Shown piece by piece: positions 44,990 to 57,314 of a DNA stretch of 64,000 nucleotides; position 1 is the stretch's first letter, and each line of letters begins with the position of its first letter. The notes below the pieces were generated by a model. It did no database searches. It saw only the letters and a program-made list of their open reading frames with translations, and was not told the DNA's origin. Source of the DNA: Trichopria drosophilae. Lineage: Eukaryota; Arthropoda; Insecta; Hymenoptera; Diapriidae. The translations under genes and the position numbers were made by a program. The stretch lies in the NCBI GenBank assembly GCA_030407085.1, contig CM059582.1, positions 136,731,001-136,795,000 on the forward strand. The letters are read 5' to 3'.

Positions 44990-47430
44990 GTTCACAACTG
45001 TTTAATAATTTCGTTAACTAGAAATGTTTTTATGCAGAACGCAAACTCGTTATTCGACCTATCAGCGTGCAAATGCATAGACTTTACGAAGTGTACATGC
45101 GAAAAGCTACGCAAAGTGCCTTTACTTGAACGAACGTTTCTTACGGATCAAAGAAGCACTAGATACTTGTACATAGGTGGCATAGATCAGAAAGCAACTA
45201 ACGCCCTACAAAGAAGACAAGCAAGGATGAAACTTACTATAATGACGCCAGTGGAACCGATTCCTGGTCCTCCATGTGCAAATCCACAACCACATCAATG
45301 TATCGAACCTGTCCTGGAATATGCAGAAAAGGATTCCGACAGAAGTGATGATTCTGACGAGGATACTGATCAATCATTCAGCGATGATGACTACAAGCCA
45401 TCAAAAGTATAAACTTCCAGCACACAAATGGGAGTTACTTTCCCTAATACCGCGTTAATCTGCGATCGGTTTGATGTATCAGATAGGGCAGCTGCAGCAT
45501 TATCTTCTGCAGCTTTATACGATTTAGGTCTAATTGCCGATGATAACCACTCATCAGTCATTGATAAAAACAAAGTTAGAAGGGAAAGGTCAAAAATGAG
45601 ATCTGAACTTTTAAAATCAGGAAGAGATATAGAAATTCCAAAGGGATTGTATTTCGACGGTCGTAAATACAAAACAGTCAGTCAGGTTAAAAAGGAATTT
45701 AAGTTTCGTCGTGGTATTGTATTGGAAGAACACGTATCACTTGTACAAGAGCCGGATTCTCTGTATATGGGCCATATAACGCCTTATTCTAGTCTATCGG
45801 TTGATACTGCTGATTCTATTCTACACCACCTCCAACAAAATAATGTAAGCACAGAACATCTGAAGGCGATTGGCTGTGATGGAACCGTAACAAACACTGG
45901 TTATAAAGGTGGTGTAATTCGTATTCTTGAGGAAAAAATAAATCGATCTCTCCAATGGAACTCTCTGCCTTTTGCATTTCAATGAGCTACCACTAAGACA
46001 CTTATTACAACACATTAATGGATCCACCACTGGTCCGCATTCTAACTCTGGTAAGATAGGGGTCAAACTTCATGATTGTGAGAAGTTACCAATAGTACGT
46101 TTCAATAAGATAAACGCAGATATACCAATCGTCACTTCTCCTGACCTCAGTACAAACCAGAAATACTTACTGGAAATATGCAACGCAATTCAATCCGGCA
46201 TTTGCCCAAATGATCTTTCAAATCGTAATCCTGGTCCCCTCTCTCACTCCAGACGGCTCACGACAGCAAATAGAATCCTTAGATTGTACTTGAGTGCACA
46301 AAATCCTTCAGCTGATTTGAAAGTTCTAGCGACTTTTATTATGAAATTATACGCACCAACTTGGTTCAATATAGAAATTAATAGTTCTTGCGTAGATGGA
46401 GCTAGATTATTATGGGATGCCATTCGTAGATCAAGATATTTACCGAAGAAATACTTGGCTGTCATTGATCCTGTGATCTGTCGCAACGCGTTTTACGCCC
46501 ATCCGGAAAACCTTATCCTTTTAATGCTAACTGATAAAGAATACAAAGTACAAGAACTTGCTGTGGCACGCATTTTGAAGGCTAGAAGTGAGCTGCAGCC
46601 AAGTGGACTACGAGTCTTTAAAGTACCTGTAATCAATTTTCAAGCGAAACAGTACTACGACATGATTTACTGAGACTAGGAGATTATTTATGAGCCGCCA
46701 ATGCTTCGCGGAGTGACTGCTGAAATTCTTAATTCCATGGTCCAGGAATCAAATAATTGGCGTGATGTATCTAAATTTTGTTGTCATACACAAGCTGTCT
46801 AAAGAACCGTAAAATGTGTTACGGAAGCTGCCAGCAAAGTTTGTGGACCCGAAGCCCGAGACGGTTTTATTCGTGCCAAAATTTGCTCAAGAAAATTAAT
46901 GCCATCAATAGAGCATAAGGCCTATGAATTAAAAAAAATGGTTGGTTGGTTGGGTTGGGAGCGGGTGGATTTCGACGTGAAACTACCTTCCCGTGGTGAG
47001 ATCTGAGTCGCTTCCATAACTTATAGAGCGAGCCAAGAGTTGCACATTGCAAGCGTAAGTTGTAACCGAGATAGTCTTTTGAATGCGATGACGACTAGTC
47101 ACATTTGTCCTTTTTTAAGTAAAAATAAGAATTTTCGAAATTCTTTCAGGGATGGCCCCAGAAATACTGTAATCTCAAATTTTTCTTAAATCTTATTTGA
47201 CAGATCTTCAGTGCTTAAAAATAGTTTTAACAATTACATTTGTTCTCTTCGTGATAATCGAGTAAATTATAAAAATCTCATAATATTATCGAAATTTTAA
47301 AGTCATTAGGTCTCTTGCGGGGATAGTAAAAATTGTCCTACTGAACCAGGCTTTTGCACACGTATTTGTGTTCAGGTCAGACAACTTTTCCGCACTATAG
47401 CGATTACCAATTACTAGTTTCGTTTTTTTT
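44990..47430 (+). mobile_element. DNA-transposon-like insertion in copy D
   Basis: A foreign block within the RT of copy D carrying one transposase-like pseudogene (45000-46925). The 3' part (46930-47430) is non-coding, with a GGTTGGTT run. No clear terminal repeats or duplications are readable, so boundaries come from where the RT similarity stops and restarts. Confidence 0.55.
45000..46925 (+). pseudogene. Unclassified insect transposase-like protein, frameshifted
   Basis: Frame 1 (to 45412): CKCIDFTKCTCEKLRKVP and FLTDQRSTRYLYIGGID, then an acidic stretch. Frame 2 (45428-45985): PNTALICDRFDVSDRAAAAL, IPKGLYFDGRKYKT and LKAIGCDGTVTNTGYKGG, whose Asp is a plausible catalytic residue. Frame 3 (45972-46673): HFNELPLRHLLQHINGSTTG, HSRRLTTANRILRLYL and YAPTWFNIE. 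A decayed tail contains CGPEARDGFIRAKI. It is a multi-copy family in insect genomes as far as I recall. I cannot assign it to a superfamily. Three or more frameshifts make it non-functional. Confidence 0.65.
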
Positions 47431-47660
47431 CGGCCCACCCTAGTGGATACAGTAATTCCTTACTGATCGTACCCAGTCGATTTTAGATCTCGATTGCACT
47501 GCATCCCTTAAAGAACGCACTTCATCGCGTATCCCACAAGGTACGGGTCGAGGAGCGATCCTCTTCATGATTTTCATTAACACCCTATTTTCAAGTCTCA
47601 AATACTGTCATAACACTACCATCATATTCGCCGACGATACATAATTATACCTGTCAACTA

Positions 47661-48030
47661 GTTATCACCGACCATCAGGCACTGAAATGGTTGACCTCAG
47701 TATGTACCACTTCCGTGTAAAGTACCGCAAAGACAAGCTGAACCAAATGGCCGATGCCTTGTCACGGACTATCATGACCATCAGCACCATCGGAAAACCG
47801 CTGACCTTAATCGACCGACTGAAAGAGATCGTCCGCTCCAGTCCGGCCAACTATCAAAGTACCGAGAGGGTGAGTTGTTTAGATACTTTTCTAACACCCT
47901 CAACAAAGAGTCATTTTGGGCTCACCAAGACCATAGGACGGGTCCTGGATCGTTACTTCTGGCCAGGACTTGCCCGAGATACCACCTAATACGTCTGTTT
48001 CTGCAAAAACTGTACAAAGCCGTTCGTATA
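47661..48030 (+). pseudogene. Ty3/gypsy pol fragment (RNase H end and integrase zinc finger)
   Basis: YHFRVKYRKDKLNQMADALS is the usual end of gypsy RNase H. After about 55 codons, SHFGLTKTIGRVLDRYFWPG and a CxxC follow, the integrase HHCC finger with its second part past a stop at 47987. There are no LTRs and no RT core. Confidence 0.8.
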
Positions 48031-48607
48031 AGTCTAAAGGTATAGTCAGCTGATTTCCCAGTGTTCGCTGCAAACTCGCTTTCGCAGCTAATCTTTTAAC
48101 AGTCCCTCCAACTCCATCACACGGACTCTTACCATGTAATGTAGCGAAACAATGCCATTCAGCCTCAAAATTAAAGTCTTCAAAATGATGTGAGAGATGA
48201 ATAAAATTGGTTTTATTTTTATATTGAGATGCAGCTCCATCACTGCAATTTTTAATCTTTTTAACATTTGGATGTTTTTCTTTTAGTTGCTCAATAAATT
48301 TTTTTTATAAATAAATTGATTGCTACAGGGTCGTGAGTTAAGCATTCTGAAATTATCACGCAGGACTCGTGAAGTATGTCGTTATCTTTTTTATAGTATA
48401 CTACGAAAGGATGACGAGTTACTTGCGTATTGTTCCAATGGTAACTTTGAATGGCATCCTGAATGATGCATGTAAAATTTTCTGCAAAGTCACGAAGAAC
48501 TACAAATTCTCCTGGAATTAAACCAATTTTAGTATCTGCTAAAAATGTACTTTGAGACTTTGCAATAAAATCATGCATCAAAAGCTTCAATAAATCTGCA
48601 ACTAAGG
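48031..48607 (-). pseudogene. Central/C-terminal part of a second SDGA-family transposase, split by insertion
   Basis: Minus strand: DLLKLLMHDFIAKSQSTF, FVVLRDFAENFTCIIQDA and HNSCVII-like segments (48665-48291), then, after a shift, CSDGAASQYKNKTNF, FEAEWHCFATLHGKSPCDGV and GTVKRLAAKASLQ (48290-48060). It aligns in order with the 28860-30681 gene. Its N-terminal part is at 53131-53900, beyond the inserted element. Confidence 0.8.
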
Positions 48608-49499
48608 GTATAGCCGGGTAAGTGTGCAAAAATTGCCCCCGCACGAATCCAGCCCATATTAGCAATTTTAATTGCTAATCATGCGAATATAAAATCCTAA
48701 AAATATTAGCCCTCAATTCGTATTATTTTGGCATTTATGGAGGGGGAAAGAAAAATTCGAAAAACGCGTTTTTCTCGAAAACCACTGGACCGATTTTAAT
48801 AAGCTTGAAATATGTTATAAATATCAATAAGAGAATTTGAAAATTTTCCGAAATTTTTTTTTTCATAACACATTCGAAAAAATTGGTTTTGAAATTTTCA
48901 AAACCTTTTTTCTTAGTTGTGTTCATAAGCGACACCCGCCATTTTTTTATTACTTACTCCCTAAAGTGTAAATTTTTAGGAAAAAATTTTGGCCGATTTC
49001 TTTTTTGGTGCATGATAGTGAAAAAAAATAAAAACCGTAAATAATCACAATATGGCGTCTAAATTAAACAGAATCGGTCGCATTCGTTCGAATTTTGTTA
49101 TTCGATGCATTTTTAGATTCTTGATTGTATATCTGGAGTAGAATTTCAAAAATTGAAAATGTCCTATCCAATATGGCGAAAAATGTTGCTAAAAATCATT
49201 CGGGTCAACTTAAAACTTTCTACTTATGATTTTTTTAAGTTTTCTTATTACGAATTTGAGATATACCTACTATGTTTAAAAATATCTATAATTATTCGTC
49301 TGCAGTTAGCCTATAAAAAGTATAGTTTCCGGAGTTTACCACGCGCAGGTTGCAGTACATTTTCAAACTTATTTTTTTGTAATTTTTAATTTTATTAATT
49401 TTTTTTGCTTTTACTTTTTTATTTTTTTTTTCAATTTTGTTTAAAGTTTTCAATTTAAATAAAAATGCATCTTTGTTTCGATTAATTTTTACTTTAATT

Positions 49500-49970
49500 A
49501 ATCTAATTAAAAATCATACAACTGATATTGCCAAACAATTATTCAATGTTGAAGACGAGCTGTTTTTTATTTGTACGTATACGCGACATCAAAAAAGTAC
49601 CAACAATGAATATCAGAGGAAATCATATTCTGGACAAAAAAAAAATTTCTCCTTTGCAAGCCTTTTACTACCTGCACAACTGATGGGTTTGTCGTAGATA
49701 TGCTTGGTCTCTATCTAGCTACTCAAAATGAAGCGGAAATAATGAAAATTATTATTGATGATCCAAATGGACTGTGTACGTTTTTGAAACCAGGTGATAT
49801 TTTCATACTTGATAGTGGATTTCGAGATGTACAGAACTATTTGAAAGAGAAGGATTTTGAAGTAATGATGCCCGCTTGAAAAGGCAAGAGAAGGCAACTG
49901 ACGACAGAAGAATCGAACCAATCTCGTTTTGTGACAAAAAATCGGCACCACGTTGGCACCACGCGAACAC
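49500..49970 (+). pseudogene. DDE (Tnp4-like) transposase fragment
   Basis: 49690-49870 reads TTDGFVVDMLGLYLATQNE, then IFILDSGFRDVQNYL with the catalytic-type Asp, then MMPA and QLTTEESNQSRFVTKN. This is the central part of the insect DDE_Tnp4-type transposases that usually end in a SWIM zinc finger. It breaks off near 49960 and is frameshifted near 49875. Confidence 0.7.
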
Positions 49971-50083
49971 TAGTTTTTACTTTAATTTTCACGTTAATCT
50001 CTTAACCCTCCTGTGCGCCAGTTTTTCTTTTCCTATAAGGGAACAGTGGAGTTTGCACGGGGGGTTAATCCTCGTCACTGTCT

Positions 50084-50404
50084 TCATTGATGACTGCTGT
50101 TTTGGGTTTTTAAAAAAATATCACTCAGGATTTTAGCTGGTTTAGGAATTCTGGGTAAATACCCAGTATGTGACAGGTAATATACAATTGCTGCAATGTG
50201 CGAACAGCAACCAACAGTCCTTCTGCCATTAGCACACTCACATGTATGGTCTTTTATACCAGAAACTCCAATAGTGCCAGGTGCGTATCTTATAAAACAT
50301 CTGTAAGACGTGCGAGAAATGCGTCGTGATTGTACCTTGACTTTAAGAACATTTGGTTCTTCTCTTGCGTACTCCTTGTTTAATTTTCCATCATCATCGA
50401 CCAT
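50084..50404 (-). pseudogene. SWIM zinc-finger C-terminus of a DDE transposase, inverted
   Basis: Minus strand: RTSYRCFIRYAPGTIGVSGI, then HTCECANGRRTVGCCSHIAA (SWIM: CxC...CxH), then IVYYLSHTGYLPRIPKPA. This is the expected C-terminal end of the protein begun at 49500, but on the other strand, so the gene has been broken by an inversion or the pieces come from two copies. Confidence 0.75.
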
Positions 50405-50559
50405 TTCCGCTGAATAAGATACTGCCTGCGAAAGCTGGTACGATCCAGTAATACCTGACCGTCACGAAAACGCACGAACTATTCGAAACGTCCGCACTTC
50501 CACGACGGCGAACGTAACAGGTCCTCCGATGTAACGTCCCGTTACAGCATCCCAATGGG

Positions 50560-50770
50560 AGGAAAATGCTGAGTTTCAAGAAGCTAAAAACAAGTTAACA
50601 TCTTTGAAGGTAGTAAACGATCATGCGTAACGAGGCGTAGCGCTGATTCAGGAATATTCTGGAAGATTAACAAAAGATGAAGAACAACTGCAATATCTGT
50701 TACAAGTTGTTTCCGATCACCGCAAACAGTTACCCAAAATTAATAAAAAAACTTTAACAAAAACCCAAAA
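50560..50770 (+). pseudogene. C-terminal fragment of an SDGA-family transposase
   Basis: RGVALIQEYSGRLTKDEEQL and LLQVVSDHRKQLPK. As recalled, similar C-terminal motifs occur in this transposase family. An in-frame stop follows VVNDHA. A-rich sequence continues to about 50890. Confidence 0.45.
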
Positions 50771-50889
50771 ATAAAAAAAGAATAAAAAAGAAAATTACAA
50801 AAAAATTACAAAAGATAATAGCGAAAAAATAAAAAAATTAAATAATCCACAAATGAAAAAAAAACGAAATAATCATAAAATGAAAAGAA

Positions 50890-51689
50890 AATGGAGTCGA
50901 TAACCGCCACGTCCTCGATTCGTGACTCCGGGTTCGGCAGAGAGCGGAATATAATGGTAACTCAATAAACAATTGCATACTTTCAAACATAATAAAATTT
51001 AATTTTTGTTACAGTGTGCGTAACCTGTGAATTACACAAACGTACAACTGAAGATATTGTTCGCCTTCGGTTCGGCCGGCAATCCGCACATTCATAGAAA
51101 AAAATTTTACCCACTTGTATCAAATAGTACTATATTCTAATGCACATCAACAATGCGTGAAACATTCCCTAATTTTCCTAATTTTCGATTCCATCAACGG
51201 ATTTGGTAATGTTTTCGGATCGGTTCTAGAGAAATATGATTTTGAATTTTACTATTCTCAACTTTTTATAAAATTTTAGTTATGTACACGAAGAACTGAA
51301 TTTTAGAATGCATTCGGACAAAGTTATAGCTATTTAATTGCGATTTTTAGTCTTTTACGATTTGTTTTGCGAAAAATTATCAATATTCAAAATGTAATAA
51401 CTCGACCGAAAATTAATATTTTTTGATCGGATTAGGGCCATTGACTTCGGAAAACATCCACGAAAAGATACCGAAATTTGTATATGTTCAGAACGACTGC
51501 GGTAAAAATGCTACGTAAAGTACTGAAAAAACCGTTTCTCTTATGGGAAAACAATGTTAAAATTGACGGCTCTTGAGCGACCTCTCAATTTTAACTGATC
51601 GGGCTAAAATTTTCACCAGTTCATTTTTTCACACAAATGAAGAAATTCTGGGGGGGGGGGGGGGGGACCGGTAAGAAATTTGAAACTTC
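50890..51689. other. No gene seen
   Basis: AT-rich interior of the 4.5-kb element, ending in a 14-base G run near 51650. No domain or repeat recognised. Confidence 0.4.
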
Positions 51690-52520
51690 GCAAAACAAGA
51701 ACCGCCCTAATACATACATACAATATATATATATACATATAATTCGTCAAAGATATCTTGAAAGTGTTGAAAAGATCTCTGACGGATATCTTTTAGATAT
51801 CTATAAGACATCTTTTAGATATATCGAAATAGTTATTTCCTTACCAAGGGCGTAAAAGAACTTATGCGCCCGTAGGTGGTCACCGCGACCGAGGGGCTGG
51901 CGAAGACTACCCGGACGGGGGGGGGGGGGAGGGTAGCGGGTCGAAACATCGGTAAGGGTATAGGGTAATTTTTTTGCCGAGGTGACCAAATTCAATACTT
52001 TTTCAGGCAATAGTCATAAGCATTTTAAACCAGTTTTTATGGCATTATCGGTGACTTTAGAAAGAAAATGCATATAACCTCTTTTGTAGAGAATTTCATG
52101 CTCTATCTTTTTTATTTGAAACATTTTTTTAATAAAATTTGTATTTTTCAAAATAAATGCGAAAAACTACGAAAAAACTTAATTAGGGTTAATGTTTTTT
52201 AGTAATGGACGGATGGATCTGCGCCAAAATCTAATCAGATCTAAGTTATGCCAAGGCACGTATTTTAAACAAAAATTTATGTCATTACGCTTACCCGTAC
52301 GCGAGTTATCGCGAGACAAAAAAACGGGAGGTACGGACCTATAGACCTACGGACGTACGTACGTACAAGATCACGGACGCAAATTTTTTTATTGTTGAAT
52401 GGGGGTCCCAGTGTCTGAAACGTCGACATTTGATGAAAAACTGTAGGGTAATTGTCATGCCCAAAGTGATCAAATGCAGTACTTCGTCCAGGCCTAAGGT
52501 CTGGGTCGAAGTAATTAATC
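51690..52520 (-). repeat. Dispersed repeat with GACGTACGTAC core, copy 2 (inverted)
   Basis: Counterpart of 15168-16330. It contains ATATCTATAAGACATC, GACGTACGTACGTACAAG, and ends with CTAAGGTCTGGGTCGAAGT. It lies inside the 4.5-kb TIR element. Confidence 0.65.
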
Positions 52521-53130
52521 GAAACAAAGATGAATTTTTCTTTAAATTGAAAACAAATGAACACAAAAAAGTATTGAACAAAAATTGAAAAAAATTAAAA
52601 AACTAAGAGAAAAAAAAATTAAAAAATTAAAAATTACAAAAAAATGGAGTTTGAAAACGTACTGCAACCTCCACGTGGTAAACTCAGAAAACTATACTTT
52701 TTATAGGCTAACTGCAGACGAATAATTATAGATATTTCTAAACGTAGTAGGTAAATTTCAAATTCGTAATAAGAAAACTTAAAAAAATCATAAGTAAAAA
52801 GTTTTAAGTTGACCCGAATGATTTTTAGCAACATTTTTCGCCATGTTGGATAGGACATTTTCAAATTTTGAAATTCTACTTCAGATATACAATCAGGAAT
52901 TTTTTTTTTCAAATTCTCTTATTCATATTTATAACATATTTCAAGCTTATTATAATCGGTCCAGTGGTTTTCGAGAAATTTTTCTTTCCCCCTCCATAAC
53001 TGCCAAAATAAGACGCATTGAGGGCTAATATTTGCAGGATTTTATATTCACATGGTTAGCAATTAAAATTGCTAATATGGGCTGGATTCGTGCGGGGGCA
53101 ATTTTTGCATACTTACCCGGCTATACCCTT

Positions 53131-53900
53131 TATCGATGAAATCATCGACATTATCAGTGATGTTTTCCAAATTACTGCGATCCGTTGATGTCCATTTTTT
53201 ATAACTAATGTCATCAAATAACTCGTGTAAAACAATTCTTACATTGCTCACTCCAGGACATTCATTACATTTGACTTTATAGCAAGAAAAACTAGGATTT
53301 TCACACATCATGTGTCGCAAAATTGTTTTGTAATCCTGTAAAAAACATCGAGTTTCATCGTTTTTTGTTAACCCTTTAAGTTGAGCTCCTGCAATCATTA
53401 GATTGACATTCTGGTGTATTTTGCATACACATACGGAGTGAGTTCCATTCCCATCACCTAACTGACATTGAACAGGTTTGAGCTCGGCAAATTTTGAGAA
53501 ACTTATTTTAGATTCAGGAAGATCATTTTTAAACGCAATATGTAACTCTTTCAAGTTTAACAGGAGTAATCGCTTTGGCAAGTGAATTCGACCCCCATCT
53601 TTTTTTACAGATTTATAATCTGTTTGACCTGGCATCATCCGACTGTACTCATCATTATAATAAAAATGTTCACGAGTTTATCTGTTTCAGAGCTGAGTTT
53701 CTTTCCAGATTTAGGATTAGGAGTAGAGCCAATACCTTGCTCTTCGGGAATTTTTTTAGCTATTCGAGCCTGGTGATAAGAAACTGAACATATTGGAGCG
53801 CTCCAATTTTTGGGAACCGAAGTCAGTAGTTTTATAACCTCTGATCTGTTAGGAGTTTGACTAATCTGTTCTTTTAATTCATCGATAAGAATATTCAAAT
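53131..53900 (-). pseudogene. N-terminal part of the second SDGA-family transposase
   Basis: Minus strand. 53898-53635: NRSEVIKLLTSVPKNWSAP then GSTPNPKSGKKLSSETDKLV. 53638-53072: MMPGQTDYKSVKK, HLPKRLLLLNLKELHIAF, FSKFAELKPVQC and the zinc-ligand motif HSVCVCKIHQNVNLM, then CYKVKCNECPG. A frameshift separates the two parts. It joins in order with 48031-48607. Confidence 0.75.
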
Positions 53901-55404
53901 CATTAGTATCATCTTAAACACTTTCTGTAAATTTATGTTCATAGCGTTTCGAATTTCATGAATTTCGAATTTCACGAATCATGTGAGGTTATTGGTGCTA
54001 TGCCTAAAAATGCAATACATTCGTTCGTGGTAAATAATATGCCTGGACCAAATTCTTTTTCAACATCATCATCACTTGAAACAGATTCACTTGGAGCAGT
54101 TCCATGATCTCGTCGTTATTTTCTACAATGTTGCTACTAGCATTATTTTTTGCGTTTTTTGTTCAATCTACAAGTAGTGCATAAAAATATATTATTGACT
54201 TTACGTACAGAAGAACCATAGATTTTATGGTTTCTCTTTTTGAAAGGAAGCTGCAACACTTTAGTGCAACACTGTAATGCAATACCTTCATGCCAGGGCT
54301 CATTTCATTATTTCTTTTTAGAAAGAATATTTTTTGAAATGAATATTTTTTTAAAATAATAAGTAACACTTACAACAAATTGTGAACAAAATGTACAGAT
54401 CGAACTATGAAATTAATATGCATTCAACAATATATACTGCACGGAATATGGGATTACGATTCACAGCGACAGGCGACATATACCGTAAAGAGAAACCCAT
54501 TTCCATATCGGGAACCGAATAGAACCGCAACAGATACGTATACCTCTAGCGGCAGAAAAGTTAACAACATTATGTCACTAGTAACTTGAAAATAGCATAA
54601 TTAGGAAAAAAATTGTAGACACCCAATTGTTTTCCAAATATCTGGGTGGAAACTGTACTTTTTGACGTTCAACGTGATAAAACCATAATTTCAAGAAATT
54701 TTATGCTTCACATTTTTAAAAAAAGTATTTCACAATCATAAATAAAAAACAATGAAACAAGAAAAATGGTTGATCGCGGCGAAAAGCACACGGCAGGGCG
54801 CGCGCTCCCGAGTTGCACGGTGCGATCAACAATTTCAAAATTCATAGCCGATCAACTATCGAAGACACCACGATTTTCCAAAGCGCATCAGATTTTGTAT
54901 AGAATTAGCTATCAAGCAAACGTGCATTTAAGAAATTAAAAAGGGTGCACCATGGTGAAAAATCACTTTGAAAAATAAAAATTGGTTTTTTATATATTTA
55001 TTTATAACTATATTACTATAACGTAACAAATTTCATCCAATTCAGAAAAAATTCCGAAGAGCTATAATTTTTCAAAACAAAAATTTTGTTCATCATGTTC
55101 AAATTTCATGTGACCGCCATTTTGAAAATTTACAGAATATCGGAAAATCATTTTACCATATTTATATGTATCCTAAGTACTAACATTTCCCACATTTTCA
55201 ATACAATCGGAAATGACATGTCAAATCTTAATCGATTTTACAAAGAATTACTCATATGCTTAGTATAAAAATATAAATTTACGTTAATTTTGACTAATGT
55301 ATTATCAATGCGAACATTAACGAAGGCAAAGATCGCCGATTGTCTACTGGACATGGTGAAATTAAAGAAGCGTTATTGTCATCTGTAATATGAATGCATC
55401 CAGA
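53901..55404. other. AT-rich sequence, no gene recognised
   Basis: It may include the remaining N-terminus and upstream region of the SDGA element (to about 54400). A short palindrome with GGTTGATCGC/GCGATCAAC is at 54770-54840. Nothing else supported. Confidence 0.4.
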
Positions 55405-55945
55405 TTTACGAATGCGAATCGGCGTTGTGCATTACAAAATAACAAATAGGTTGTAATATAAGAATTCAGTTACCGCTGTACACTAGTGTGGATTACAGAG
55501 ATTTTAGAAGTGAACGGAGTCTATTTTTTTCTCCCACCTCAATCACCACGTGCCTGGATACAAGGACCTAATCCTCACCCGCTGGGGCGGTATATCGATA
55601 TATGCTTATATTCGTTTACGTTACGCTTGTAATTCATCAATTACCTCCCGATCGACGATGGGCATCACTGCTAGCGAATCGCGTTTTGATTCCGCGGATT
55701 GTTCGCCAAAATCAAGTTAGTTCCGTTCAGGCGAGCATCAAGTTCGGTCGCTTCTTGTCGCTCACGATCAACAATCGGCGATGTGCATTACAAATAACAA
55801 ATATTTATGTTGCAATATTGGAATTCAGTTACCGCTGTACACTAGTGTGGATTACAGAGATTTTAGAAGTGAACGGAGTGTATTTTTTTTTCCCACCTCA
55901 ATCACCACGTGGCTGGCTACAAGGGCCTAATCCTCATCCGATCCT
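55405..55945 (+). repeat. Pair of ~170-bp direct repeats
   Basis: 55405-55580 and 55770-55945 share ACACTAGTGTGGATTACAGA and CCCACCTCAATCACCACGTG with few differences, about 360 bp apart. Origin unknown; a partial tandem duplication or two insertions of one repeat. Confidence 0.75.
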
Positions 55946-56589
55946 TGAATATTATCTGATTGCAACGGACAACAAATTAGGTCACGACCAAAGAATGACT
56001 TCGACTGTATGCATATATATTATTAACTTTTAATAATTTCTATGTAAAATTATTTCAAAATATGGCTTTCTCCCTTCCCCATTTCACCAAAAGTCCACCC
56101 GACTTTCAGAAGGCAATGCTTTAATGAAAATTTTGGGCCGCAATTCGTTAAATTTCGTTTATTCAAATTCTGGGATGGGAGGGGGAGGGGTGGCCCTTTT
56201 CATGTGGAATGCCCCATATGCTTTTATTGAAGCTGTAGTACATTTATACAAATTTGTAGACAATTATATTATTTCTGGAAAACCATATTACGTAGAGGTT
56301 GTTGCTTCATATTACAACATATACATTCATTTTTTGCGACGGATGATCAGCCAAATGACGTATCTAAAATAATCGAAATAATATTTCTGAATAAAAATAT
56401 TGTATTAGTTTTTAGAAAAATATGTGTACTTAAAAATAGTGTTATTATTTATAATAAAGTAGGAACGATATTTTAATAACTTGAACGTTTTCAATATACT
56501 TTTCTAATTTAAAATGCTGCATTAATGATAATTATTACCGATTTGAAATTCCTATTGACAGAAAATAATTACAAATTTTCAATTCAAGG
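55946..56589. other. No gene seen
   Basis: AT-rich sequence with short open frames lacking recognisable domains. Confidence 0.4.
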
Positions 56590-57314
56590 TAATAAATTAC
56601 TTATTTTTTAAATATTAAAATAAAATAATTAATGGCTTAAACCTACCAATTGCATTAGATGTTAAAATGCCATAGTTTGGAAATTTTATAAACATTTTAA
56701 ACAGCTTCGTAATCGCTCGGATTCACAAACGTTTAGGCCTTGTCGAAATATTTATAATCTCAACCAGTAATGAAATTAACAATGAAAAAAGGTAATAGAA
56801 AAAAAGGAAAGATAAAAACTATATTCAATAACTATAAAGTTGATACAATTTCGATTTGACAGTTACTTGGAAAAGAGTGGTATGTTAATATGATTTGTTA
56901 TCATGCATTATAATAAATAAAAAAAGGCAATTATTATAACAATATATAATATGCAAACATGAGGTTGATTCCTGCTGCCAAAGCCTCAATGAAGAATTCA
57001 GTTGCGGGGGGGATTGAACGAAGCGCCACGCATGTATCTTTTTAATTTTTATATATTTGTATTTTTTTTGCACGTCTATATATTTTTTTTGCATGTCTAT
57101 ATATATTTTTTTGCATATGTATATTTTTTCTCATATATATATAAATTTTTTATTTTTTGCACGTATATATACAAATCTTTTTGTTTACATATTATATATT
57201 GTTATATTAATTGCCCTTTTTTGATTTATTATAATGCATGCTAACAAATGATATTCACATACCACTCTTCCAAGTAACTCTCAAATTGAAATTGTATCAA
57301 CTTTATAGTTATTG

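Larger units (their letters stand above)
43952..47660 (+). mobile_element. Non-LTR copy D, 5'-truncated and split by a transposon
   Basis: It has ITRRSIPWITPYLRTRI (44220), LGVTNECSQSALYHF (44450) and TGVFPTIWISLYIIPHKK (44715), all from the RT region of the same family as A-C but divergent. After 44986 the sequence is foreign until about 47440, where RT resumes as RIPQGTGRGAILF and IIFADDT. It ends near 47660 against a gypsy fragment. Confidence 0.75.
48608..53130. mobile_element. 4.5-kb long-TIR element inserted into the SDGA transposase gene
   Basis: Left end GGGTATAGCCGGGTAAGTGT and right end the complement (CTTACCCGGCTATACCC). The arms (about 48608-49490 and 52520-53130) stay complementary over several hundred bp, including AAATTGCCCCCGCACGAATC. 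The interrupted gene reads DDFIDK on one side and LVADLLKLL on the other. Flanks suggest a TA or near-TA duplication. The interior holds DDE and SWIM transposase pieces plus an older repeat. Confidence 0.8.
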
